From contig ML679946.1 in the NCBI GenBank assembly GCA_007922225.1, positions 94,680,759-94,744,758 on the forward strand: 64,000 nucleotides of DNA. The letters are read 5' to 3'. The DNA comes from Emydura subglobosa. Lineage: Eukaryota > Chordata > Testudines > Chelidae. Position numbers and translations under genes: made by a program. Of this stretch, positions 33,244 through 45,256 are shown one piece after another (the stretch's first letter is position 1; the number at the start of each line of letters is the position of its first letter). The notes below the pieces were generated by a model that was given only the letters and a program-made list of their open reading frames with translations, was not told the origin of the DNA and did not search any database.

Positions 33244-34408
33244 TAAATATGGCAGGAAGTTTACTGATCACTGAATTAGAATCACTGCCAAATATAAGCA
33301 TTACATGCATGAACTCCTACATATATTTTAGTACCCAGCAATAATAGATTATGATTAGACTATCAATAGCTATGTGTTTTCATTTGCTAATGAATTTTTG
33401 GGCTGAAATTTTCCAGTTCTGGTGTCTGCTCAAAACTCCTTTAAAAATTCAGCTGTTTGAGTACACAGAGTGGGGTGGAAAGTTTAAAAACAAAAACAAA
33501 AATTAATCATGAATTTTTTTTCACAAATAGATGTAGTGCGGAAAGTTGTGTGGCTGGGAAGTTATTCATCCATCAAATTGCTGTTATCGAGAGGAGTTAT
33601 ATTTGAATTTTCCAGTAAAATTGGTCAAGTTATGTGGGTTTGAAAGTAGCACATTTTGTATACACAACACTTGCAATATCAATGTGTTTTTTTCACCAAT
33701 TTTCTTAGCAAAGAAAGGCTGAATTGCATGGGGCTAAGAGTGTTAGATAATGTACAAGGGAGAGCTTGTTGCATACATGGTTCAGCTGTTAAGGGACAAA
33801 TTTAATGAGGCAGAGCTCCTAACCTAATTGTTTAGGTTGAATGGTTAAAAACCATCTGTGCCTAGTACATAATTTTTCCACTATATTATCCAATCTCATA
33901 TTGTGTAAAGGAGCTTGAAATGTACATGGTAGGTGCTGATTTTGGGGCTGCTTTCACACAGGCAGAGGGGTCTGCCTACATGGATACAATTGTATGATCA
34001 GGGCTTTCAGGCCAAGATCCAAAGACCAGTCAGACTTTAGTGAGTATGGGATCAGGCCCTAAAAGAGGCAGTTATTTGCAGAAATTGTTGCTTCATTCAG
34101 TGCACACCTTTCAAGGGATAGGGCATTCCTGTAATATCCAGTTTAAGAAATATTTTTCTTTTCAGCAGGGGCAAAGGAGACCCAGAAATCCAGTTTTTAA
34201 AAACTCTTAAGATAATATTAAGGATGAATGAATAAGTAGCCAAGTCATCAAATTCCAAAGTTTATTGCATTTACAAATTAATCTACCCTCCCAAACACTG
34301 AACAAAACCTGCTCACTCAGAATTTGAGGCCATTGTGAACAATTCCTATGTAGTAACATAAAAATGGTTTACAGTGGCACTATTTATGTTCTCTTGAACA
34401 ATGAACAG
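33244..34408. other. EFR3A intron, mostly anonymous
   Basis: 33960-34070 (gatcagggctttcaggccaagatcc, atgggatcaggccct) resembles a dispersed sauropsid repeat phrase (see also 35480-35600). Otherwise nothing is recognised. Confidence 0.4.
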
Positions 34409-34581
34409 GTGACTGCAGGATATAATGCAAAGACTATTGCTGCTGCTCTTCCTGCCCCGTTTCTTGATCCTTTATTGTCTCCTTCACTCATGGAAGACTC
34501 TGAATTAAGACAGCTGGTCTTGGAAATATTGCATAATCTTATTGATCGGCATGACAACAGAGCAAAACTTAGAGGAATAAG
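34409..34581 (+). CDS. EFR3A: EFR3A exon (VTAGYNAKTIAAALPAPFLD)
   Basis: The 173-nt exon has acceptor aatgaacag and donor GTAATG. It starts in phase 0 and ends with AG of an Arg codon. It encodes VTAGYNAKTIAAALPAPFLD, then PLLSPSLMEDSELRQLVLEI, then LHNLIDRHDNRAKLRGI. LLSPSLMED-ELRQLVLE and IDRHDNRAKLRGI are signature stretches of EFR3A. An open frame runs on upstream into the intron without signal, so the exon start is set by the splice acceptor. Confidence 0.95.
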
Positions 34582-35186
34582 GTAATGTTCTGGTTTTAAT
34601 GGCCCTAATGATGATAATTGTTGCTAGTTTAATATCCAAATGTTAAAGTAATGCATATAGTTAATTATATTTTTCCAAGCACAAACATTTTAATTCACTA
34701 TTTTCCCAGGCCTTAAGTTGTTAGGTATGGTTCCTTGCACACACAGCTTCCCATGTCTTACTGTTTACTGTGCATTTTAGTAATAGTCCATCTTGTCATA
34801 ACAAAACTGGAAAACCATTATACTGATTAAAGGAAAGAAAGATGGTTCTATGTCCAAGCCCTAATGTATTGTGTATTAAATGGACATTCTGAGTAGTTGT
34901 TGGTTTAGTTTAGTTTGTAATTGTATTTGTACTTTGTTGGAGATAGTTTTTGCTCTTTGAAATGCTATCTTCTATGATTGAGTCATAATTATTTTTGTTT
35001 TATCTTTAAAACTGAAAATTGAATGTGATTGCTAAACATGGGTATAATTAAAATGGAAATTGCAAGAATGTTTTGAATAGCTCATATAAATTACACAGCC
35101 TGTTTTTTCCCCCCAAACAACTTCCCTTACTACATTATAAATAGTAAGATTATTTTATTAAAATGACATACTTGTTGCCTTTGTAG
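34582..35186. other. EFR3A intron (605 bp), nothing recognised
   Basis: AT-rich, with a pyrimidine-rich run near 35101-35115. Confidence 0.5.
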
Positions 35187-35262
35187 AATAATACCAGATG
35201 TTTCTGATCTAAAGATAAAACGAGACAAAATTTCAAGGCAAGACGTGAGCTTCATGAAGAAG
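35187..35262 (+). CDS. EFR3A: EFR3A exon (IIPDVSDLKIKRDKISRQD)
   Basis: The 76-nt exon lies between cctttgtag and GTAATA. Its first base completes Arg, then IIPDVSDLKIKRDKISRQDV and SFMKK follow, ending in phase 0. The basic KIKRDKISRQD segment is conserved across EFR3A. The donor GTAATA is moderate. Confidence 0.94.
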
Positions 35263-37571
35263 GTAATAGCATGAAAGTTATTTTTTTTCCTTTGAAGCAC
35301 CATATAAAGTTGCTGAATCATTAACTTGTCTTTCTTTGCTGCAACACTTTCACATCAAATTTAAAAATCTCAATATCAAATTGTCATGATTTTTTTTGAA
35401 TTTATAGCATCTTAAAAGCAAGGTACTGCAGCATTTCAGAGACAGTTCTGTGCACTGAAGAATTTACAGCTTAATCTCAAATTCAGTGGGAGTCTTGCAT
35501 GCATGAGGTTAGTTACTTGTGTAAGTCTTTGCAGAATCAGGGCTTTAAGCCCGGGTCTTGAAGTAAATTCTGTGGAGCCAGAATCATATGGAACACCATT
35601 AACTTCAGTGTGTTCCTCCAGTACGATTAGCCTCAGGGATTTTTTTAAAAGACATTTGTAGCCCACAGAGCTAGCTTTAGCAATTTACTTCACTTAGCAA
35701 TAACACAAGCAACCTTCAGGCCTGTATATCCTGTAAGGCATTAGCTTAAGTGGTTAGCATGATGCTTCGAGGCCTATGAACTTTAGAGTAGATAAGTGGT
35801 TCAGAGCATTTGTATCTTTACTAATTACACTAATAAAAGTGATTAAAGCTTTGCTTTGCCCTCATTGTGGATGTCATCATTTTGCACACCTGGGTTTCCA
35901 ACCAGATATTGAACTTGATAAACTTGATTCTGTTGTGTCCAATTCTGGGACTAGAACTCTGCAATCCCCAGATCTTTCAATTGGTAATTAATTGGAAATC
36001 AACAATAATCAATAACCACTAAAGAATCGGGCAACACATTTCCAAACAAAATAGTTGCCTGTATTTTTAACACATTTATATATTTTGCTACTAGAATGTT
36101 TTCAGAAAAATGTTAAAGGACTAATACAAGAGAAACTTGCAAAGAAAAGAAAAATGATTTTCCCAAAAAGTAATGTATTGTGGTATCTTTTCAATTTACC
36201 TCATATCATTAAAAGAAGTATTCTTATTTGTTTAAAAGACTTCTCCCTATCAAACTTGCTTCTCATTATGCCTTCACTGCAGGATCAGATATAATTTTGT
36301 ATCTAATGTCACAGTCTCTAGCTATGGACATATAATGCCTTTCTTGCCCTACCAAGTCTAAGAGGTGAATGATGTATGGAAAAAATAAAGAAAAAAACTA
36401 AACAAATTTAAAGAGATCCTCATAATTAGATTTTTTGATCACATGCATTGTTGGGCACAAGATGTTAAAATTCAGATTAGTTTAGAAGTGTTAGTTTTTG
36501 AAATAAGGATGCTGACACTGAGGTAGAGAAATAATTTGCTGGTCAAACACTTTTATGCTTCCCAATGGGAATACTGCATATATAACTAGTAACATATTCT
36601 GGCAGTGGTGTAAATAATTTCCTAACAGAGGTTTTACTAACTAGTATTGTGATTGTTATGATATACATATGTGCTAGCTAGAAATATCAGGCTCAGTTAG
36701 GCTGCAGCAGTTTTGAGATAGTAAGATGCTATTTGTATAAGAAAGGACTGAATCCATTTGGATCGCTATATTTTAAACCTTTATTTTCCTCTTTCTAACT
36801 GATGTCAAGTGATATTAATACTTCTGCCACCTATACATTTGTCTATCACTTGCAAGAACATGTTGGGCCATTCGATAGAAAAGGGAAAAGCCATGAGCAG
36901 AGGGTTGCATAAGCAATGGCCTTTCTAGATCATTCTTATTACATGTTCATTCTTTGCCTTGAAATAATCATTTCTTTGAAGAAGAGATTTGACTGATGCT
37001 TAGGACATTTCTTAACAGTGTGGATTACAATTAGTCTATAATTAGCAATGTTACTGTGAATTGGTTTGCTATTCAACAGGGTAAAAAGCAATATTTGAAA
37101 ATGTACCTAAGTCTCCTTTTCAAAAGGAGACTTAGGCAATTAGGAGCCTAATTCTGACTGAAAGCAAATGGGATTTAGGCTCCCAAGTGACTTACTCACT
37201 TCTGAAAATGGTATTTGGGCTCATTAGTCACTTAGGCATGTTTGAAAATTTTGCCGAAGATCTATTTTTTCATCACCCTCCCACCACTTCCAAAAACTTA
37301 TGTAAATGTTCATTTTATTAAGTATTTCATGTGAATGTAAAACCTGGCAGAGGATTTTTGTATAATGTTCTGTATCACTTTGGTCTTTTAAACAAATTGT
37401 GTAAGACTCAAAATTGTGTTCACACACAATTGCATATTACTCTAAGCCTTCCACGTTGAGTGCCATTTAATGCTCTTTTATTTAATAACCTATTCTGCAG
37501 TATTGTAAAATATTCTTTATTGATAGTATTGAATGTCTCTTTTCCGAATATCTCCTTTCTGCACTTCATAG
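35263..37571. other. EFR3A intron with small dispersed-repeat remnants
   Basis: 35470-35640 has the phrase ttcagtgggagtcttgca...gcagaatcagggctttaa, an interspersed sauropsid motif. 37105-37255 contains an inverted-repeat-rich unit (gtctccttttcaaaaggagac; ttaggagcctaa) shared with 63786-63965. The rest is anonymous. Confidence 0.45.
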
Positions 37572-37733
37572 CACGGACAGCAGTTGTACAGGCACATCTA
37601 CTTAGGCTGTAAAGAAGAAGACAATGTTCAAAAGAATTTTGAGCTGCTGTACACTTCTCTAGCCCTTATAACAATTGAACTAGCCAATGAAGAAGTGGTT
37701 ATTGACCTCATTCGACTGGCCATTGCTTTGCAG
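37572..37733 (+). CDS. EFR3A: EFR3A exon (HGQQLYRHIYLGCKEED)
   Basis: The 162-nt exon (54 codons, phase 0 at both ends) has acceptor cttcatag and donor GTAAGC. It encodes HGQQLYRHIYLGCKEEDNVQ, then KNFELLYTSLALITIELANE, then EVVIDLIRLAIALQ. CKEEDNVQKN-ELLYTSLALI separates EFR3A from EFR3B. Being symmetric, it could be skipped without frameshift. A Penelope-like element begins only about 57 bp downstream of its donor. Confidence 0.95.
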
Positions 37734-37789
37734 GTAAGCTTCAGGAATGAGATTTGGATGAATCCATTAATGGTATATTTATGGATACA

Positions 37790-38975
37790 AGGTGGTTAAG
37801 GTAATAACTTTTATTGGACCAACTTCTACTGGTGAAAGAGACAAGCTTTTGATCTTACACAGAGCTCTTCAGGTCTGGGAAAGGTAGCCAGAGTGTTTCA
37901 GTTAAATACAAAGTGGAACAGATCGTTTAGCATAAGAGGTTAACACGTGTTGGGAGAGACCATTCAAGGTGAAGTGACCAGTTAACACATCAGCAGTCTT
38001 AGGACAAAAGGGGATTAGTGGGTTACAGATTGTTGTAATGAGCCATAAATCCAGTCACTCTATTAAGTGCATGATTTTTAGTGTCTAGCAACATTATGAA
38101 TTTAAAGCTTCCAGGCTTGTCTTTTGAAGATGTTGTGCAAGTTTCCTTTGAATATGAGTCCTGAGAGATCAGATATAGAGTGATTGCTTTGTGAAAAGTG
38201 ATCGCCCACAGGTGATATGGTGTGTTTAGTCTTTTATCATTTTTCTGGGTGAGTGCAGTGGAGACTAGTGTTTCTCGTTTCACCTACTTAGTTGTTAGGG
38301 AATTTAGTGCACTAGATGAGGTACACTATATGTGATGGGATGTGTAGGACTCATGGATCTTGAAAGGTGTGTTGTGGGAGGTATTGATCGTTGTAGCAGT
38401 GGAGATACTTCTGCAGGTTTTGCATCTGTTATGGCAGGGTCTGGTGCCACTTTGAGTTGGTGTGTCCTGGTCTCTGGGGAACTTGCTTCTGCTGATGAGC
38501 TTGGCGAGGTTGGGTGTTGTATTGAAGGCCAGAAGAGAGGGTGGAGGAAAGATTTCTTTCAGGATATGATTGCAACCCATCAAATGTGGGTTGTAATTGT
38601 TTAATGATAACCTATATGGATTCCAGTGTGACGTGGCAGGTGACAAGTAGGGGTGTGTGGTCAGAGGGTTTTTTACCATATTGAGTAGATTCTCTCAGGA
38701 TATTTGGGTGACCCATTCCAGATGTGATCTACTTCTCCAGTGGAGTGTCTTTGTTTGGTGAAGGCAGTTTTAAGTGTGTTTAAGGTTCTTAAGGAATTTA
38801 AAGAGATCAAATCCTTCCCCAAACAGCTCCAAGAGAAACTCTACAACACCATCCCCCACAAACCCACCCTAAGGATCTTCTACATGCTTCCCAAGATACA
38901 CAAACAAAGGAACCCAGGCAAACCCATCATACCTCAGCCACCTTGTCACTCTAATATCCTGAGACCAACATGAGT
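37790..38975 (-). mobile_element. Penelope-like element of the second lineage, with inverted arrangement
   Basis: 37790-38700 is in minus orientation. The tail gtgtaagatcaaaagcttgtc leads back to a coding remnant (38679-38326) with TPNLAKLISRSKFPRD and SGTRPCHNRCKTCRSI, the linker before the GIY-YIG domain. 38790-38935 is in plus orientation and encodes the PLE RT start, TLRIFYMLPKIHKQRNPGKP. It is joined directly to a plus-oriented tail (ccaccttgtcactctaatatcctgagaccaacatg). Opposed halves with tails at both outer ends fit the inverted or partial-tandem insertions typical of Penelope elements. Confidence 0.75.
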
Positions 38976-39385
38976 ACAATAACACTGCAAACGTATTAAT
39001 GCATGGAAATCGTGTGAGTGTGAGAGAAAAAAACACATTCAAATCTGGAACCATACCATTCAGTCCATGGCCGATTTTAATTAAAAAAAATACATTAAGA
39101 AGATACAATGAGGAAAAGTATTCCTTCCTTGTGAGGTCCCCATTACTTGAATTTGGCTCCAACTTCTACAATATGCAGTCTTCCCCAAGAATGTATCAGA
39201 TTGCTAAAGGAGAAGACGTCAAAATCATTGGAATGCTTTCTTGAATCACGTATGTATATATATTAATAGATGTATTTCTGTCCATTCATTGTCCCTTTTA
39301 TATTGTGTTAAAGCATAGTCAATCCTTGTAGAAGAACTTTTACTGTAGAGGAAAGCTGTGGGGACTGATGAATAAAGACAGAAGG
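38976..39385. other. EFR3A intron, nothing recognised
   Basis: Short anonymous stretch between PLE and CR1 material. Confidence 0.4.
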
Positions 39386-39389
39386 ATAA

Positions 39390-40490
39390 GAACACAAAAA
39401 TGGCTATTCTGGGTGAGGTCAACGATCCATCTAGCCCAATATCCTGTCTTCCTACAGTGGTCAATGACAGATACTTCAGAGGAAATGAACAGAATAGGGC
39501 AACTCTCTAATGATCCCTCCCCTTGTCATCCAGTCCCAGATTCTGACAGTCAAAGATTTAGGAACATCAGAGCATGTGGTTGTGTCCCTGACGATCTTGA
39601 CTAATAGTCATTGATAGATACGTTCACAGAGAACAAGTCCAATTCTTTTTTGAACTCCATTTTACTTTTTGGCCTTCACAACATCTTGCAACAAGTTCCA
39701 CAAGCTGACTTTGTGTTGTGTGAAGAAGTACTTTCTTATGTTGGTTTTAAGCCTGCTGCCTATTAATTTTAGTGGGTGAACCTTGGTTCTTGTGTTATGT
39801 TGAAGGGGTAAATTACACTACTCTATTCTTTCTCTACATATTTGTGATTTTATAAACATCTATCATATCACCCTTTCATCATCTGTTTTCTAAACTGAAC
39901 TGTCTCAGTCTTTTAAATCTTTTCTCGTATGGAAGCAAGTTTTATAACACTAAGTATTTTAGTTGCTTTTCTCTAGCCATTTTCCAATTTTAAATACCTT
40001 TTTTGAGATGGGGTGACCAGAGCTATATGCAATAGTCAAGGTGTGAACATACTATGGAATTACATAGTGGTATTCTGATATTTTCTGTAATATTATCTAT
40101 CCCTTTTTAATGGTTCCTGGCATTCTGTTTGCCTTTTTGACTGCTGCTACACACTGAGCAAATGTTATCAGAGAACTATCCAAGATCTTTCTTGAGTGGC
40201 AACAGCTAATTTAGACCCCATCATTTTATATGTAGTTCAGATTGTTTTCTAATGTGCGTTATTTTTGTACTAATCAACATTGCATTTCATCTGCCTTTTT
40301 GTTGTCCAGTCACCCAGTTTTGTGAGATCCCTTTGTAATTCTTTGCAGTCAGCTTTGGACTTAACTATCTTGAATAATTTTGTATCATCAGCAAATTTTG
40401 CCATCTCTTTGTTCATCCCCTTTTCCACAACATTTATGAATATGTTGAACAGCACAGGTCCCAGTACCTCCTCATATGGAAACTATTCCA
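39390..40490 (-). mobile_element. CR1 (L3-like) LINE, 3' half
   Basis: On the minus strand, 40455-40270 encodes FNIFINVVEKGMNKEMAKFA with FADD (RT catalytic box) and LTKLGDWTTKRQMKCNVD. It then runs through the RT C-terminus to a 3' end near 39390 whose minus-strand text ends ...gacctcacccagaatagcc. Stops are frequent. Confidence 0.85.
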
Positions 40491-41225
40491 TACCGCTAAT
40501 CATTTTTGTTGCCCTTTTCTATACCTTTTTCAATTCTAATATATCTTTTTGAGTTGGGGTGACGAGATATGCACATAATATTCAAGATCTGGACATTCCA
40601 TGGATTTATAAAGGGGCGATTATTATTATTTATAAAGAGGCGAAATTTTCTGTCTCATTATCTATCCCTTTCCTAATGATTTCCAATGTTCTGTTAGCTT
40701 TTTTGACTGCCACTGCACATTGAGTGGAGGTTGTCAGAGATCTATCAGCAATGACTCCAAGATCTATCTTGAGTGGTAACAGCTAGTTTAGATATCATTT
40801 TATATGTGTAGTTAGGATTATGTTTTCTAATGTGCATTATTTTGCATTTATCAACATTGAATTTCATCTACCATTTTGTTGCCCAGTCAGCCATTTTTGT
40901 GAGATCCCTTTATAACTCTTCACAATCAGCTTTGGACTTAACTATCCTGAGTAGTTTTGTGTCATCTGCAGATTTTGCCACCTCACTCTTTAACCCTTTT
41001 TTCCAGATCATTTATGAATATGTTGAACAGTACTGTTTCCAATACAGACACCTGGCGGACACTATTATTTACCTTCCTCCATTCTGAAAACTGACATTTA
41101 TTCCTACCATTTATTTCCTATCTTTTAACTAATTACTGATGCAGGAAATCATGTTCATCTATGTGCCTGATTATTCTGTTTACTATGTTTTCAACCAATT
41201 TGCCTGGTACTGAAGTTAGCCTTAC
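40491..41225 (-). mobile_element. CR1 LINE fragment, adjacent second copy
   Basis: It repeats the same RT segment as the previous copy (minus-strand GDWATKW-like and FADD-region text at 40870-41000). It extends upstream to acttcagtaccaggcaaatt (41200-41220 on the minus strand). Because the same segment occurs twice in a row, this is a separate insertion or a local duplication. Confidence 0.8.
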
Positions 41226-41470
41226 TTTGTATCTGGGACTGGGGATAGCGGCTGAGGGTCATTCTACTGCAGAATCCCATGAGTGGTTGGCCAAAAGCCT
41301 TCATTCACTAAAGTAAGAGCTGCTTGCTTGCAGGAAGCTGTGAATGAGCTGACCCAGGAGTGGGTGGTTCACTCAGCAGAGCAAGTGCAAAATGGTCTCC
41401 AAGAGTGAGGGATTGAAGTGACACAGCGATATACCAGTTCAGATGTAGAGGGGAGCATCACAGATGTACT
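41226..41470. other. Unclassified insert between CR1 pieces
   Basis: About 245 bp with no similarity to the CR1 on either side. It lies within a stretch bounded by the repeated phrase caaccaatttgcctggtactgaagttag (about 41195 and 41768). Confidence 0.4.
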
Positions 41471-42345
41471 CTAATTTTTTTTGCTGTTACCTTTTTCATC
41501 TTTGGCTAGCTGTTCATCAAATTCTTTTTTGACCGTCCAAATTATATTTTTAGACTTCACTTGCCAGATTTCATGTTCCTTTCCATTTTCCTCAATAAGA
41601 TTTAACTTCCACTTTTTAAAGGATGATTTTTGCCTCCTCTTCTTTTACTTTGTTGTTTAGCCACAGTGGCAGTTTTTGGTGGCCTTACTGTGTTTTTTAA
41701 TTTGGGGTATACATTTAAATTGAGCCTCTATTATTGTGTCTTTAAAAAGTTTCCAGAATTATTTTTATAGTTTCAACCAATTTGCCTGGTACTGAAGTTA
41801 GGCTTACTAGCCTGTAACTGCCAGGATCCCTTCTGGAGACTTTTTTAAAAATTGGACTTCTATTAGCTATCCTCCAGTCATCTGGAACACAGGCTGACTT
41901 AAGCGATAGGTTATATACCACACTTAGTAGTTTTACGATTTCATATTTGAGTTCTTTCAGAACCTGTGGATGAATACCATCTGGTCCTGGTGACCTATTA
42001 CTGTTTAATGTTATCAATACGTTCCAAAACCTCCTCTATTGACACCTCAATTTGGGTCAATTTCACTCTTGTGACTGTTTATTTTAATTTTTTGTTTAAC
42101 TACACAAAAATGAGAAGGCTAATTCCCTGTCTTTTTTTGAAGTTAATAGCTACAGTGGTGGGTTTCTTTGGTATTTCCTCCTCCCCAAGGATATTAAATT
42201 TAATTACATTAAGTTCACTAATGCTGAGCGGTTCAGCTACATATACCTCTTGGACCAGATCTTGTGCTCCATTTAGGATTAAATCGACAATTGTGTCTGC
42301 CCTTGTGGGTTCCATGACTAGCTACTCCGAGAAGAGGTTGCCCAT
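41471..42345 (-). mobile_element. CR1 LINE fragments: endonuclease-RT linker and RT start
   Basis: 42315-42100 on the minus strand reads PTRADTIVDLILNGAQDLVQ (endonuclease-RT linker). 42017-41742 reads SPGPDGIHPQVLKELKYEIV and PDDWRIANRSPIFKK (RT domain start). 41740-41471 has KVTAKK-type linker text that should precede the RT, so at least two fragments are juxtaposed out of order. Confidence 0.8.
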
Positions 42346-42544
42346 CGTAGTTTAGAGTTTTCTAGCATTTATATACAAGCATCTATAACATTTTTCAGTA
42401 TTTAGTTATCTGCCTTCATGTGATGTAATTGAATGACACCCTTTTTCGTTTAACTTTTCTCTTCAGTTTCTACCTGTACTTTACCAACTTATTTCCTATC
42501 CTTTTTACTGGGATATAGAATATCCTCTTTAATGAATCCTCCTC

Positions 42545-42996
42545 TATGGAATGTCTCTGGGGCACATGACTTATGAGGAGAGGCAGAGGGAACAGGGCTT
42601 ATTTAGTCTGCAGAAGAGAAGTGTGAAAGAGGATTTGATAGCGGCCTTCAACTACCTGAATGGGGGTTCCAAAGAGGATGAAGATCGGCTATTCTCAGTG
42701 GTGGCAGATGACTGAACAAGGAGCAATGGTCTCAAGTATCTATGGGGGAGGTGTAGGTTGGGTATTAAGAAAAACTTTTTCATTAGGAGGGTGGTGAAGC
42801 ATGGGAATGGGTTACCTAGGGAGGTGGTGGAATCCCCATCTGTAGAGGTTTTTAAGGCCCAGTTTGTCAAAGCCCTGTCTAGGATGATTTAGTTGGAGTT
42901 GGTCCTGCTTTGAGCAGGGAGTTGGATTACGTGGGGTTGGACTAGATGACCTCCTTAGGGTTGGAAGGGACCTCATCTTCTGTGATTCTATGAAGG
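42545..42996 (+). mobile_element. CR1 LINE 3' end
   Basis: The plus strand shows LMSGLGHMTYEERQR-like coding text (gacttatgaggagaggcagagg), then caactacctgaatgggggttcc, then the CR1 ending gttggactagatgacctcct...gattctatga. It is 5'-truncated to 450 bp and in the opposite orientation to the adjacent CR1 pieces. Confidence 0.88.
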
Positions 42997-43089
42997 GAAA
43001 TTGCTAAATATAGCAGGAAGTCAATGTGATCTCCAGGAATGAACAGATATAAGGATTCAGCAGTTTAGATACCACGGCCATTGGTGCAG

Positions 43090-43310
43090 TAAAATAATCT
43101 GGATAGAAATAAATCCTGAGTTCTAATCCTGGTTTTGCCAATGATTCATTGTGTGGTCCTAGGCAAATCACTTCATCCTTCTAATAGTTAACAACCTATC
43201 TCCAGAGAGGTGCTGAAGATTAATGAGCTGTTGTGTATGTTTTTGATATATTTTGCATGACACTCATGTCTGAGACTCATATAGAATGAGGCTATCACTT
43301 ACCTACCTCA
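43090..43310 (+). repeat. MIR-type SINE remnant
   Basis: gagttctaatcctggttttgccaatgattcattgtgtggtcctaggcaaatcacttcatcc is the diagnostic MIR core (variable cys-like head, then gggcaa-tcactt). Confidence 0.65.
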
Positions 43311-43468
43311 ATAATGTTATAAGGCTGGGTTTGTGAATTGTAATGAGACCCTTGGATGGAAGGCATTAAGTGCTAGTTGGTAGAGACATACAGTGATTAT
43401 GAAGCATTCATGTAATTTCATTCTAACTTGTAAACATTGGGCCACTTGATGTTTTCCTTTTATTGTAG

Positions 43469-43600
43469 GACATCGCCATCATTAATGAGGATAATTTGCC
43501 AATGTTCAATCGCTGTGGTGTCATGGCATTGGTTGCTGCCTACCTCAACTTTCTAAGTCAGATGATTGCAGTCCCTGCCTTTTGCCAGCATGTCAGCAAG
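43469..43600 (+). CDS. EFR3A: EFR3A exon (DIAIINEDNLPMFNRCGVMA)
   Basis: The 132-nt exon (44 codons, phase 0 at both ends) lies between tattgtag and GTATTA. It encodes DIAIINEDNLPMFNRCGVMA, then LVAAYLNFLSQMIAVPAFCQ, then HVSK. NLPMFNRCG and VPAFCQHVSK are conserved EFR3 motifs. The preceding 5.7 kb intron is filled by PLE and CR1 insertions. Confidence 0.95.
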
Positions 43601-44419
43601 GTATTATAAAATCAGTCACTTTGATATTTAGCATTACATTTCCTACTCTACAACCATTAAATAACTTTTGCTAAATGTTTCTTTTGATTTTCTCTTTAGT
43701 GTCTTTAAGCATAGCAACATGCTGACTGAGTTAAAGCTTAAAAGACTACATATAATAGGTAGAATACATAGAGATACTGCCATTATTGTCACTTTCCCCT
43801 TACAAGCATCCTTTTTGTATAATTTATGTTGTCATATCTGTTGCAATGGCCTGTCTAGTAGATGTATTAGAGGCTACATTTCTTACTGCAGCATGTTGGA
43901 AATATCAAGCTGGATTGGACTGTAAGATGATGATCAGCTCTCCTCCCGAGAGACTATAGTAAGAACTAATGCCCATAATATATCTGTGCCTGTTAATACT
44001 ATTATATTGCAGTTCCTTTCAGCTCCGTGGGAATTGCATCCTACCTTCACGCTTATAAAGATAACCTTCACATCTTCTAATGTAGCATTTTAATTCTGTT
44101 CACCTACATTACTTTTCATTATAATTGGAATTTTATATTTATTGGCCAGATCCTCAGCTAATATAAAACATCTAGCTCCATAGCCTTCAGAGAAGACATG
44201 CTGATTTACACCAAGGGAGCTGTTCTTTTAGATGGTCATTATTTTAGGAGGGGGGGAAATGTAACCTATTTAAACCACTAATGTACCACTGTGGTGGCAT
44301 CTGTTATACAATATATGCAATATTCTGTATGCACAAATAAATATTAAATATGTAAGTATAAGACTGAAAAAGTAATTCATTTACTTCAAGACAGACTACA
44401 TTACTTTGTTCATTTTCAG
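43601..44419. other. EFR3A intron (819 bp), nothing recognised
   Basis: AT-rich anonymous intron. A G-run stands near 44250. Confidence 0.5.
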
Positions 44420-44487
44420 GTAATTGAAACGCGAACTGTGGAAGCACCCTATTTTCTACCAGAAACCATCTTCAAAGACCAGTGCGT
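44420..44487 (+). CDS. EFR3A: EFR3A exon (VIETRTVEAPYFLPETIF)
   Basis: The 68-nt exon has acceptor cattttcag. It encodes VIETRTVEAPYFLPETIFKD then QC, plus two bases. Two overlapping donors exist in gcgtgtatgt. Only the second (GTATGT at 44488) keeps the frame into LPKSLEKHEK, and it is also the stronger consensus, so I chose it. Confidence 0.93.
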
Positions 44488-45256
44488 GTATGTAGATTAA
44501 AATACTCACAATAGAATGGATGATGATGATGCATTTTAATGTTCTCTTTCTTGAGATTAAACATTTGTACATCATAAGAGTAAGTTGTCTACGAAGAAGT
44601 GGCACAGAAAGGGTAATGATGCACAAACCGGGGAGACAAAAATGTAATAAAGATAAAATGGGAAATCTCAATTTTAATTTCTTTAAAAAGGTTAGTCAGA
44701 GGTAAAGTTGTGTCTTGGTGCTATAGTGCCTGAATAATATTAGGTATTTTATTAGTATTCTCTAAAATGTGGTGTGATATCCTAAATCCTTCACAAGCAG
44801 AGAACCACACTTCATAATAGAATCATCATCTGGATCATAATCTTTCATATCCATGAAAAAATCTTGGGAAAGATATTCTTGAATGTAATGTAATCTGATT
44901 ATTAGAACATCAGTTTTATTTGCAATTACTCTCAGCTGATAGGTAAATCAAAATGAGGCCAAGAATATTTTAGCAATTCCTACAGTAGGTGAAGAATAAA
45001 CAGTTATGATTAAGTTCCAGATCGCCTAGGTGTATTATTTTAAGGGGGCTCATAATATTTTTTTAAATGTGCAGAGAAATTAGAGCTTCAAATATATCAA
45101 TTAAGAACAAATTTAACTATGTTCATGTCTATCAAAACGTCACCATTTACTCCTCTTTAGGTGGTGGTTGACTTCCAGTATGATCTTGATATATTTTTTT
45201 ACATGCATAGATCTTGGTCAATAAATATTAATTGCTAAATATATATAATTTAACAG
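44488..45256. other. EFR3A intron (769 bp), nothing recognised
   Basis: Anonymous AT-rich intron with a short gatgatgat run at 44519-44530. Confidence 0.5.

Noticed and set aside
34364..34408. Extending the exon at 34409 upstream to an in-frame ATG
   Set aside because: The acceptor AG and the match to the EFR3A protein start at 34409; the upstream open stretch is intron.
44486..44487. Use of the upstream GT (44486) as donor of the exon at 44420
   Set aside because: It would shift the frame into the next exon; the GTATGT two bases later keeps the frame and is a better donor.
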